Shown here piece after piece: positions 1-8,483 of a DNA stretch of 50,762 nucleotides. Below the pieces are notes generated by a model that searched no databases, had not been told where the DNA came from, and saw only the letters and a program-made list of their open reading frames with translations. The DNA is from Succinivibrio sp. GTDB lineage: Bacteria; Pseudomonadota; Gammaproteobacteria; Enterobacterales; Succinivibrionaceae. How positions within the stretch are numbered: the stretch's first letter is position 1; the number at the start of each line of letters is the position of its first letter. The stretch lies in the NCBI GenBank assembly GCA_024693025.1, contig JAILLS010000040.1:1-50762 (forward strand), written 5' to 3'. The position numbers and the translations under genes are program-made.

Positions 1-2217
1 CTCAGCGCCCTGCCGCAGGCTCCTACCGACAGCTCGGTGCTCTCGCTTCTGCCAAGCTTTGATCGCCAGAATCAAAAGGTCGAGCAGGAATTTTTAAAAA
101 GACTGGATACGCAGCTTGTGTTCCTTATCACCGCTCCTGACCCGCAGCTGGCCGCCCAGGCTGCTAGTGCGTTTAAGGCAAGGCTTGAGGCCTGTCCCCT
201 GCTTGAGAGGACCTTCTCAGGTCCCAGTGCAGACGATCTCGTAAGCTACGGAAAGTTTTACTTTGAGCATGCCGCCGCCCTTGTGGATGCTAAGACCCGC
301 CTGAGGCTGCAGGCAGGCACCCAGGCCCAGCAGGTGCTCTCCTCGCTGTATCTGCCCATTGGCGGCGCACTTGGCCCTGAGCTTAAACAGGACCCGCTGC
401 TCCTGATGCGCTCCCGTCAGCTCTATGAGCAGGAGCACAGCTTAAGCCACTTCAAACGTGAAGGAGATTTAAGCTATCTTGAGGCGGACGGCAGACGCTA
501 TTATCTTGTCTATGCACAGAGCCGTCAGGCAGGTTTTGAGACCAGCTCCGCCAAGGAGTTAGGCGCCTTTGTGGATAACTGCATAGCGGAGCTTGCAAAA
601 CAGTATCAGGAGGTGACGGTCTTAAAGCGCGGCACCCTGTTTTACAACCGCTACTTTGCCGAGCATGCGCAGCATGATCTGACCTTTTTAGGCAGCGCGA
701 CCATAGGCGGCGTCATTCTGCTGCTGCTTGTAAGCTTCCGCTCCCTGATCCCGCTGCTGCTCACCCTCATCTCCATCGGCTGCGGCCTAACCTTAGGCAC
801 CTGCGCGGTGCTGATGTGCTTTGGCAAGATGCATCTTATCACCATGGTGATGGGACTCAGTATCATCGGGATCTGCACGGACTACAGCATTTACTACCTC
901 AGCCGCCGTCTGCTGCATGGCGCCACCGAAGGACCTTTAGGCAGTATCCGCAAGCTTAAGCCCGTGCTCACCCACGCCCTGCTCACAACCACCTCGGCCT
1001 ATCTGCTCCTGCTGATCCCGCCGTTTCCGGGACTTCGGCAGCTGGCAGTCTTCTGTATGGCAGGTCTTATCGGAGCCTATGCTGCCGTGCTGCTCTGGCA
1101 GCCTCTTCTGGTATCAAGACTCAGGCCTCAGCCGCTTAAGCTGCACTGGTGTGCAGGCTATCTTAACTTTTTTGGCCAAGCCAGAATCCCCCTGACGCTG
1201 GGAATTGCTGCCCTGTCAGCCCTAGGTCTTGGCTATGTGCAGATAGATGATGATCCCAAGGCTCTGCAGAGCGCACCTGAATTTCTGCAGGCTGAGGACA
1301 GCGAGATTGCCAGGATTATGGGACAGGATAACTCGCAGACCTATCTGCTTTTAAAGGCTGACACAGAGAGCAAGCTTGAGGCTGCACTGCCTGAGGTCAC
1401 AGAGCTGCTTGAACATAGTGTTAAGGAGCAGTTTATCGCCTCCTATCTTATGCCGCACTACAACCCTAAGGCCCAGCAGCTTAAGGATTTTAAGCTTGTC
1501 GAAGAGAATCTGCATCAGGTCAAGGAGCTGCTTGAGCCACTCAAGCTCTATCCTGACCATTTCAGCTATAACCAAAGAGCTCTTACCCTGAGTGACTTTA
1601 TGCAGGGCCCTGAAGGTCTTGTGCTTAAGACCCTTTATCTTCAGAGTGACGAGGAGGTGGCGCTTCTGGTGCCGCTCTTTAAGCTGCGTCACAGCAGCGA
1701 GCTGCGCCAGCAGGTGGCAAAGCTTGATGGGATCAGCGCCACCGTCATCGACCGACGCAGTGATTTTACCGAGGTCTTCAGGCACTATCGGCAAAGCCTC
1801 AGCTACCTTCTGGGCCTGGCTCTGCTGCTTCTGTTTGCGCTGCATCTTTATCAGCAGCGTTCGCTTTTTAAGGCGCTGCGCCTGCTGATGCCTACCGTTC
1901 TGGCCCTCGCTCTTGCCTGTGCAGGCAATGCGCTGTGCGGCTATCCGCTCACTCTCTTTACGCTTCTCTCGCTCTTCTTAGTGCTGGGCATCGGGATTGA
2001 CTATGTGCTGATTTTCAGACAGAGCCAGCAGCCAAGCCATGAGGTGCTCTTTGCCATTACCCTGGCCATGCTGACCACTCTGCTCACCTTAGGCGTACTG
2101 ATGTTCAGCTCCACCCAGGTGACCGCCTCCTTTGGCCTGACCTTAAGCCTCGGCATTCTTGGCACCTATCTGCTCGCACCCTGGACCAGCCCCGAGCAGA
2201 GCAGACAGAGCGCTTAA
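1..2217 (+). CDS. MMPL/RND-family exporter, 5' end outside the window
   Basis: The reading frame is open from base 1, so the start and first transmembrane segment lie upstream; the first in-frame start-like codon (GTG at 37) is probably internal. The visible part shows the duplicated MMPL layout: a long periplasmic loop, a block of hydrophobic segments with the TDYSIYYL motif (about 290 codons in), a second loop, then a second block with GIGIDYVLIF near the C-terminus. The aspartates in these two motifs are the proton-relay positions expected in RND/MMPL pumps. It resembles the COG4258 group of predicted exporters, which are often encoded with fatty-acid or aryl-polyene biosynthesis genes; whether that context exists here cannot be seen. 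Substrate unknown, possibly a lipid or acyl compound. Confidence 0.85.
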   Translation, partial: LSALPQAPTDSSVLSLLPSFDRQNQKVEQEFLKRLDTQLVFLITAPDPQLAAQAASAFKARLEACPLLERTFSGPSADDLVSYGKFYFEHAAALVDAKTRLRLQAGTQAQQVLSSLYLPIGGALGPELKQDPLLLMRSRQLYEQEHSLSHFKREGDLSYLEADGRRYYLVYAQSRQAGFETSSAKELGAFVDNCIAELAKQYQEVTVLKRGTLFYNRYFAEHAQHDLTFLGSATIGGVILLLLVSFRSLIPLLLTLISIGCGLTLGTCAVLMCFGKMHLITMVMGLSIIGICTDYSIYYLSRRLLHGATEGPLGSIRKLKPVLTHALLTTTSAYLLLLIPPFPGLRQLAVFCMAGLIGAYAAVLLWQPLLVSRLRPQPLKLHWCAGYLNFFGQARIPLTLGIAALSALGLGYVQIDDDPKALQSAPEFLQAEDSEIARIMGQDNSQTYLLLKADTESKLEAALPEVTELLEHSVKEQFIASYLMPHYNPKAQQLKDFKLVEENLHQVKELLEPLKLYPDHFSYNQRALTLSDFMQGPEGLVLKTLYLQSDEEVALLVPLFKLRHSSELRQQVAKLDGISATVIDRRSDFTEVFRHYRQSLSYLLGLALLLLFALHLYQQRSLFKALRLLMPTVLALALACAGNALCGYPLTLFTLLSLFLVLGIGIDYVLIFRQSQQPSHEVLFAITLAMLTTLLTLGVLMFSSTQVTASFGLTLSLGILGTYLLAPWTSPEQSRQSA

Positions 2218-2233
2218 AGCGCAAATCTAAACA

Positions 2234-2251
2234 GTCCTCTGTCAGGAGGAC
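2234..2251 (+). other. Short hairpin between the exporter gene and map
   Basis: GTCCTC (2234-2239) and GAGGAC (2246-2251) form a 6-bp stem with a 6-base loop, 17 bases after the exporter stop codon. No T-run follows, so it is not a convincing intrinsic terminator; it may be an mRNA 3' stabiliser or chance. Confidence 0.3.
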
Positions 2252-2322
2252 GGTTTAGGAGTATACTTATAAGTGATATTTCCTATATTTAATCCATTTA
2301 AGAGGCTGAGGCCTCATGACTT

Positions 2323-3144
2323 GTGAACATAATTATGGACAGACAATTACACATCAGTTTGAAATCACCAGCAGAAATTGAAAAGATGCGGGTAGCAGGC
2401 AGATTAGCCGCCGAAGTGCTGAACTTTATCGAGCCCTATGTAAAACCCGGGGTAACCACCGGCGAGCTTGACGATCTGATGCTCAACCATATTGAAAAGG
2501 AACAGCATGCCATTTCGGCATGCCTTGGCTATCACGGCTACCCTAAAGCCACCTGCATCAGCGTCAATGAAGTCGTCTGCCACGGGATCCCCGGACATCT
2601 TAAACTTCGTGAAGGCGATATCGTCAACATCGATGTGACCGTCATCAAGGACAAATACTATGGCGACACCTCCAAGATGTACGTCGTCGGCGGTCACACC
2701 TCAGAACGCAACCATCAGCTGATCAAATGCACGCAGGAGGCCATGTATGCCGGCATCAGAACCGTGCACTCAGGCTCCAATCTGACTGAGATCGGAGATG
2801 CCATCCAGAAGGTGGCCGATCGCTATCACTTCTCCATCGTGCGCGACTACTGCGGACATGGTGTGGGTTCTGAATTCCATGAGGCGCCTCAGGTGCTGCA
2901 CTACCGCAATAATTTCGATCTGCTCCTGCAGTCAGGCATGACCTTTACCATTGAGCCTATGATCAATGCCGGTACCTGGAAATGCAAGGTCAACAAGAAG
3001 GATGGCTGGACGGCCACCACTGCCGATCATCAGCCTTCAGCTCAGTTCGAGCATACCCTGGTGGTAACCGATGAAGGCTGTGAAATTCTGACCCTGCGCG
3101 ATGATGAAGATTTCCCGCGTCTGCTCAATAATCTGAAAAACTAG
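2323..3144 (+). CDS. map: Methionine aminopeptidase, type I
   Basis: Removes the initiator methionine from nascent proteins in the cytosol. The sequence follows E. coli Map almost throughout: EIEKMRVAGRLAAEVL near the N-terminus, SACLGYHGYPK, NEVVCHGIP, the metal-ligand stretches GDIVNIDVTV and GDTSKM, YCGHGVGSEFHE, FTIEPM and QFEHTLVV, giving the D-D-H-E-E metal site. The start is ambiguous: GTG at 2323 has GAGG (2308-2311) 11 bases upstream, while ATG at 2335 has no visible Shine-Dalgarno. Both give a normal-length type I enzyme. It is followed after 21 bases by glnD, the same order as in E. coli, so the two are probably co-transcribed. Confidence 0.97.
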   Translation: MNIIMDRQLHISLKSPAEIEKMRVAGRLAAEVLNFIEPYVKPGVTTGELDDLMLNHIEKEQHAISACLGYHGYPKATCISVNEVVCHGIPGHLKLREGDIVNIDVTVIKDKYYGDTSKMYVVGGHTSERNHQLIKCTQEAMYAGIRTVHSGSNLTEIGDAIQKVADRYHFSIVRDYCGHGVGSEFHEAPQVLHYRNNFDLLLQSGMTFTIEPMINAGTWKCKVNKKDGWTATTADHQPSAQFEHTLVVTDEGCEILTLRDDEDFPRLLNNLKN

Positions 3145-3165
3145 GCTTGATGCCAGGAGGGCCCC

Positions 3166-5838
3166 ATGTTTGAGTCCATCGTCGTACCTAAGCAGATGAC
3201 AGGCACGCTTACAGAGTTTGTCGTAAACTCTGGTGATTTTGCCTCGCTTAAAGCTACGCGTGAACTCATCGAAAGGCATCAGGAGTATTTAAAGCAGAGC
3301 TTCACGGCAGGCTGCCAGGTCGAAGCACTGCTGCATGAGCGCAGTGATTTCTTTGACAGGCTGCTCAAGAAAATCTATGAGCTGCACGGACTTAAGAACT
3401 TTGACTATCTCTGTCTTGCCGCTACTGGCGGCTATGGACGCCGGGAGATGTTTTTAGAGTCAGATGTCGATATTCTGATCTGCTCGAAGCTCTCGCCGCT
3501 GCCTGAGGATGCGGCCCGCCTGATTGAAAACTTTGTCTCCTATCTGTGGGATCTCAAGCTGGATTTAGGCTCCTCAGTCAGAAGCATCGAGGATGCGGTG
3601 CTCGCGGCACGCTCAGATCTCACCATCAAGACCACCCTGCTTGAAACGCGTCTCATCGGCGGCTCCAAGAAAGTCTACCGCGATCTCTGTACAGCCTTAA
3701 AGGCAGATGATTTCTGGAATGCCCACAAATTCCTCAATGCCAAGCTTGATGAGCAGATTGCCCGCTATCATGCCTATCGGGACACTGCCTTCTCCATTGA
3801 GCCTGATGTCAAAAACAATCCCGGCGCCCTGCGCGATCTGCATGTGCTGCACTGGATCGCCATTCTGCATCTCAATGCCACCACAAGCTATGACATGTTC
3901 AAGGCGCATCTCTTCTCCGAGCCTGAATATGCGGAGTTTTTAGAGTGCCGCACCTTCCTGCGCACCATCCGCTATGCTCTGCACTGTGTGCAGGGCGGCA
4001 ACCGCCTCACTCTCGATGCCCAGAAGCAGGTGGCGTTACTGCTTGGCTATGGCAGCGAGGGCAATGCTCCGGTCGAGAAGATGATGCGCGCCCTGTTCCG
4101 CACCTTCAGGCGGGTGCGGGACATCAATACCATCGTGATGCAGCTTGAAATGCTCAGCATTACCGGGCAGATCGGCAATGATTATGCAGAGCCGGTCTTT
4201 CTGAACAACTGGTTTATCCGCCGCGGCACCCTGATCGATGTGGTCGATCAGGACCTGTTTATTCAGGATCCGGTCAAATTCATCGAGCTCTTTGCCACCA
4301 TCACGGATCATCCTGAGATCAGGGGCGTCAACTTCAACTGCCTGAGGGCGCTGCGCGAATGCAGGCGTCAGCTTAAAAGCCATCTGATTGAAATCCCAAG
4401 CTGCCGCAAACTCTTCAAGCAGATCCTCTCCAATCCTGAATGCGTCAAGACCGCGCTGCCTCTGATGAACGAAACCCGCGTGCTGGCAGCCTATATGCCG
4501 CAGTGGGAGCATATCGAGGGACTGATGCAGTTTGATATGTTCCATCTGTTCTCGGTCGATGAGCATACCATTCGGGTGCTTAAATATCTGGCGGATTTCC
4601 TGCTGGACTCTGCGCCTTACAACGACCTCTACAAAAAGGTCTACCATAGTCTTGACGAGCCGCAGCTGCTCATCGTGGCTGCCCTGCTGCACGATATTGC
4701 CAAGGGCCGCGGCGGACACCATGCCGAAATGGGCGCCAAGGAGGCGGGCAACTTCTGTCAGCTGCATGGCTATACCTCCTATCAGACCCATCTGGTCTGC
4801 TGGCTGATAGACTCACATCTGCTCTTTTCCCATACCGCACAGCGCCGGGATATTTCCGATCCTGACGTGATTGAGAACTTTGCCTCCTCCGTAGGAGATG
4901 AGGAGCATTTAAATCTGCTCTACTGTCTGACCGTCTGCGATCTGCTCGCCACCAATGAAAGCGAATGGAATTCCTGGAAGGAGAGCATGTTCCGGCAGCT
5001 CTATTACTCGACCCGCACAGTGCTAAGAGGTGAACATGATGCCATGTCCAATCTCCTAAAGCATGCTCAGGAAGTACAGCAGCAGATCTTAGAAGATCAG
5101 CCGGATCCGCAGACTAAAAACAAGCTCAGACATTATTTTGAGCTGCTCCCCAGCCATTATTTCATGCATTATGGTCCCGAGGAGATTGTGTGGCATGCCA
5201 GGAACATTCTGCGCTATGGCAGCTGCGAGAAGCCGCTCATTCTGTTTGCCCAGATGCAGGAGGTAGGCACGGAGGTGCTGGTCTATGTGCGTAATATTAC
5301 GCCGATGCTCTTTGGCGCTCTGGCCCTGGCGCTGACGCACAAGAGCCTGAATGTGCTCTCGGCGCAGATCTTCATGACCCATGACAGCCATATGCTCGCC
5401 ACCCTGGTCGTACAGAACCGCCAGCAGCAGATGCTCGACAATGAAAGGCTCAACAGTCTGCGTCAGGCCATGCTCAAGCAGCTTGAAGAGACTCCGGTGA
5501 TAGCTGAGGTGCCCACGGTACCCCTCAAGTCTCCTGCACTCTTTGAGATCCCCACCAAGCTGACCTTCCTCGAGGGAGAGCACAAGCATACCAATCTTGA
5601 GATCTCCACCTTAGATGAACCTGGTCTGTTAGCAAAGATCGGGATCACCTTCGGCAACTGCGGCTGCCTTATCTCGGCAGCACGCATCACCACCACCGGC
5701 GAGCGCGCCGATGATTTCTTCTCTATCTGTGATTTAAAGGGACTGCCGCTGGATGCGCGCACCAAGGAGGCGCTCTCCCTGAGTCTTATGGAAGTGCTGT
5801 CAGGCCAGCACAAGATCACCACCACCCGCGCTGAATAG
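3166..5838 (+). CDS. glnD: Bifunctional uridylyltransferase/uridylyl-removing enzyme (PII modifier)
   Basis: Senses glutamine and uridylylates or deuridylylates PII proteins, setting nitrogen regulation. At 890 residues it has exactly the length of E. coli GlnD. Domains in order: nucleotidyltransferase with GGYGRRE at 88-94 and the DVD metal-binding pair at 100-102; a helical linker; an HD hydrolase domain with LLHDIAKGRGGHH around residue 505-517; and two C-terminal ACT domains near 700-775 and 805-885, the latter starting LEISTLDEPGLLAKIG. The start ATG is preceded by AGGAGG (3155-3160). It lies 21 bases after map and ends 8 bases from the convergent gene on the other strand, with no terminator between them. 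Confidence 0.98.
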   Translation: MFESIVVPKQMTGTLTEFVVNSGDFASLKATRELIERHQEYLKQSFTAGCQVEALLHERSDFFDRLLKKIYELHGLKNFDYLCLAATGGYGRREMFLESDVDILICSKLSPLPEDAARLIENFVSYLWDLKLDLGSSVRSIEDAVLAARSDLTIKTTLLETRLIGGSKKVYRDLCTALKADDFWNAHKFLNAKLDEQIARYHAYRDTAFSIEPDVKNNPGALRDLHVLHWIAILHLNATTSYDMFKAHLFSEPEYAEFLECRTFLRTIRYALHCVQGGNRLTLDAQKQVALLLGYGSEGNAPVEKMMRALFRTFRRVRDINTIVMQLEMLSITGQIGNDYAEPVFLNNWFIRRGTLIDVVDQDLFIQDPVKFIELFATITDHPEIRGVNFNCLRALRECRRQLKSHLIEIPSCRKLFKQILSNPECVKTALPLMNETRVLAAYMPQWEHIEGLMQFDMFHLFSVDEHTIRVLKYLADFLLDSAPYNDLYKKVYHSLDEPQLLIVAALLHDIAKGRGGHHAEMGAKEAGNFCQLHGYTSYQTHLVCWLIDSHLLFSHTAQRRDISDPDVIENFASSVGDEEHLNLLYCLTVCDLLATNESEWNSWKESMFRQLYYSTRTVLRGEHDAMSNLLKHAQEVQQQILEDQPDPQTKNKLRHYFELLPSHYFMHYGPEEIVWHARNILRYGSCEKPLILFAQMQEVGTEVLVYVRNITPMLFGALALALTHKSLNVLSAQIFMTHDSHMLATLVVQNRQQQMLDNERLNSLRQAMLKQLEETPVIAEVPTVPLKSPALFEIPTKLTFLEGEHKHTNLEISTLDEPGLLAKIGITFGNCGCLISAARITTTGERADDFFSICDLKGLPLDARTKEALSLSLMEVLSGQHKITTTRAE

Positions 5839-5846
5839 AGGCACAG

Positions 5847-7691
5847 CTAGTAACCCTCGCGGATTTCTTCTTTGTCGATGATCTCCTCCTTACTGTAGGA
5901 GATATTGAGCAGCGCGTTGGACTGCACCACCGCGGCCACGCCCTGAACAAAGCCTGCCCGCCACGGCGAGATTTTACCCTGCTCGACCAGTTCGCCAAGA
6001 TACGCCCGCAGCGTGTCATAGTAATTCTTCCACTGCATGCATAAGGCGCGCAGCTGTCTGGCATCCTCAGCTGAGACTGCTGAAATCGCCCGCATCCGAT
6101 GCTCAAGCTCCTGCTCATAGCTGGCATAGGCCAGCTCGGCCTCATAACTGCAGATATCAGGATCCTCACTGGAAATACATTCACGCATCAGGAAATAATC
6201 GCCAAAGCCATAGCTTCTCACCAGCGACAGCATAGCCAGAGCAAGATTGCTCTGCGCATGCTCACCTACGGCATCGTCAAGACTGTCGCTGTAGAACTGC
6301 GAGCTCTGCCAGCTGGTGGCAAAACTCTGCCAGGCCTCGGCCACCTTGAAATAGGACTCGGTCTTGAGTCCTGAGTTGCGCATCTCATTGCTTACCGCAC
6401 GCACGCAGTCATCCGAGGCATAATAGAACTCATCGCCTGAGATCCCGTCAAACAGCGCACAGCTGCGCTCTAAAGGCTCATCCGTCACCGGCTTGCCGTT
6501 GGTGCCCTGCCTGAATGACTTTTCAGGCGTGAGGGTAATACCCTGCGGCATCCCGGCCACATACCACAGACGCATCAGCATCAGGCGGTAAATGATAGGT
6601 CTTAAGGCCTGAGCCTGTCTGATATTCGGCAGCATCTGCACAAACTCACGATAGAAATCCGCCCAGCTCTTGAGCGCCTCATCGGCAGCGCGCTGTGTGG
6701 TCAGAGAATTCTGCAGTCTGCGATAGAGCACCGCATTATACTTGAGCGCTTCAATCTCATAGCGGCTGTCCACGTCATAGACCAGAGTGGTAGGATCGTT
6801 GACGCTGTTGCGAATATCATAGAAGGAATTGGGAAATTCAATAATATGATGATTGGAGATAAGCGAGAAGAGCAGCAGATACCATTCCTGTTCATTGATA
6901 TACAGCTCATCGGAGAAAGGTCCGCTCGGCACTCTTCTGACAAAAGCATTCCACTGCTTTTTATACTTGGTGTAGGATGATTTCTCATCATGAAAGAGCG
7001 CATACAGAAAGGACAGCGCTCCTGAGCCCTCACCCAGATAGAAGCGGTCTAGGGCGAGCCTGCAGCTGTCTGACAGCCTGAATTTGGCATTGCCGCTTAA
7101 GGTCTTTTCCGTACACAGGCTGTCAAGCTGAAAATCCCGTTTGCTCTTGTAGAAATCGCGCGGCCATAAGAAAGCTGAGACTAAGGACTGCTGACACTGA
7201 TATCCATCGTCAAGACACATCAGCGTACACTCTGAGGCTACCTTGCGCAGGCTGGTATCGATGCCGCTCATCGGCACCTCGAGCTTTTCCGGGATCCCCA
7301 GAAAACCTGCCACCTCTTTAGGGAAGATAAAGGTCAGATTGGTGCTGTCCGGCAGACTGATAAACAGATCATGATCAAGCTGCAGCTCCAGGGAATTACC
7401 GCTGATCTCGCCATACACCGAGGTGCTCAGGACATCTGCCTGCAGCTGCACCTGAATCACCATATCCGAGGGGGACATTTTGGGCAGCAGCAGGGTAAAA
7501 CGATAGCTATGATCTGAGCTTTTGGTGCAGAGCACTGTCTGCAGCTGTAAATCATGCGGCAGATTGACAAAGGCGGATACTTCACTCTCCCCGTTAGGAT
7601 AGGTCAGAGAACCGACCTCCCACATCAGGGCTGCAGAAAGAGACTGGCAGGTCATAAGACCTGCAAGTACACATGCCTTGAACAGCTTCAT
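5847..7691 (-). CDS. Secreted protein of unknown function, 614 residues
   Basis: I do not recognise this family. The start at 7691 (ATG) gives a clear Sec signal peptide, MKLFKACVLAGLMTCQSLSA, with a likely cut after residue 20; a TTG two codons upstream (7697) has a slightly better spaced AAGAG and cannot be excluded. The first ~150 mature residues are rich in beta-type alternation, followed by a long, mostly helical region. The protein carries about ten cysteines, compatible with periplasmic disulfides, and no transmembrane segment after the signal peptide. The last ~150 residues (CISSEDPDIC to the end) have a helical pattern faintly like small lysozyme-inhibitor LprI domains, but this is a weak impression. 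It is convergent with glnD and lies downstream of the small lipoprotein gene on the same strand, 126 bases apart. Confidence 0.75.
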   Translation of the reverse strand: MKLFKACVLAGLMTCQSLSAALMWEVGSLTYPNGESEVSAFVNLPHDLQLQTVLCTKSSDHSYRFTLLLPKMSPSDMVIQVQLQADVLSTSVYGEISGNSLELQLDHDLFISLPDSTNLTFIFPKEVAGFLGIPEKLEVPMSGIDTSLRKVASECTLMCLDDGYQCQQSLVSAFLWPRDFYKSKRDFQLDSLCTEKTLSGNAKFRLSDSCRLALDRFYLGEGSGALSFLYALFHDEKSSYTKYKKQWNAFVRRVPSGPFSDELYINEQEWYLLLFSLISNHHIIEFPNSFYDIRNSVNDPTTLVYDVDSRYEIEALKYNAVLYRRLQNSLTTQRAADEALKSWADFYREFVQMLPNIRQAQALRPIIYRLMLMRLWYVAGMPQGITLTPEKSFRQGTNGKPVTDEPLERSCALFDGISGDEFYYASDDCVRAVSNEMRNSGLKTESYFKVAEAWQSFATSWQSSQFYSDSLDDAVGEHAQSNLALAMLSLVRSYGFGDYFLMRECISSEDPDICSYEAELAYASYEQELEHRMRAISAVSAEDARQLRALCMQWKNYYDTLRAYLGELVEQGKISPWRAGFVQGVAAVVQSNALLNISYSKEEIIDKEEIREGY

Positions 7692-7792
7692 AACCAACGC
7701 CGCACTCTTAAAGCCTGACAGGCAAGGCTCTCAAGCCCTGCCTGCTCAATTCTCAGAGAGCCTAAACCTGCAGCCTAGGCTCAGGCAAAGCC

Positions 7793-7816
7793 TGGAGAAT
7801 TAAGGCTTAACTCTCC
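7793..7816. terminator. Hairpin at the end of the small lipoprotein gene
   Basis: GGAGAATTAAG and CTTAACTCTCC pair with one mismatch, immediately after the minus-strand stop codon at 7817-7819. The T-run lies on the plus-strand side (7817-7826), so as a classical terminator it faces the wrong way for the lipoprotein gene; it may act as an mRNA 3'-end structure on the minus strand. Confidence 0.35.
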
Positions 7817-8269
7817 TTATTTTTTCTTGGCTCTAGGTTTGGCTTTGCTCTTAGCAGAGCTTGAGGTGCTCTTGTTCATACCTGGATTGCGGATTTTAAC
7901 AATCGCATTCTGAATTGAAGTATTTAATTCAGTAACCCAGTCATTATAAGCCTGCGGCACCTTGCCGTCTTCAGAGCTTAAGCTGCTCTTCACATAAGTA
8001 ATCTCATACTGTGAAGCCCTGTAATCAATTCTTGAGGTAGCCGTGAACTTGACATCAGACTTGGTGATGAGGAATGACTGCTTGCCGTTTTCACGCAATG
8101 TCCAGCCATTGGTCTTGGCAGCTTCAACAATGCCCTGTCTGACGAGACTGGCCGAAGAGCCTGCAGGAGTCGCATAGACGATGCTCGACACCGGAGTCAC
8201 GGTGGTGCAGCCTGAGAGGGCGGACACTGCCAGGAATGCAGCACACAGAATACTGATAAATTTTTTCAT
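7817..8269 (-). CDS. Small lipoprotein with a basic C-terminal tail
   Basis: Residues 1-21 form a lipoprotein signal peptide with lipobox LSGC (18-21), so Cys21 is the predicted acylated N-terminus. The body (about 40-125) follows a pattern I know from widespread small proteobacterial lipoproteins of unknown function: VRQGIVEAAKTNGW, then a beta-rich stretch, YEITYVKSS, then an aromatic-containing helix NDWVTELNTSIQNAI. The last ~20 residues are Ser/Lys/Arg-rich (ending KPRAKKK), an addition that could bind peptidoglycan, lipopolysaccharide or another polyanion. GGAGAG sits 7 bases before the ATG. The 214 bases upstream (8270-8483) are AT-rich, contain no gene, and probably hold the promoter, though I could not pick a confident -35/-10 pair. 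Confidence 0.8.
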   Translation of the reverse strand: MKKFISILCAAFLAVSALSGCTTVTPVSSIVYATPAGSSASLVRQGIVEAAKTNGWTLRENGKQSFLITKSDVKFTATSRIDYRASQYEITYVKSSLSSEDGKVPQAYNDWVTELNTSIQNAIVKIRNPGMNKSTSSSAKSKAKPRAKKK

Positions 8270-8483
8270 AAAAATCTCTCCAAAAATGCTCTGCTGTTAT
8301 AAACCGCACAGGTTTACAACAACTCTTTGAGCCGTACTTAAAAATTGAGTCTTATTATTTCAGATTTAAACAGATTATTAAAGTATTGGTGCAAAGTTTG
8401 CTCTATTTTTGCAACACACCTAGTCTTTTTGCACTCAAATCTTAGTTTCCTGCGCCAGGCTCCCATCTGCTCTGCCTTGCTTT

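Noticed and set aside
1351..1845. 164-codon minus-strand frame inside the exporter gene
   Set aside because: Leu/Lys-rich composition is explained by the complementary coding strand; no start signals.
4036..4791. 251-codon minus-strand frame inside glnD
   Set aside because: It is a mirror of a strongly conserved gene on the other strand with no independent signals.
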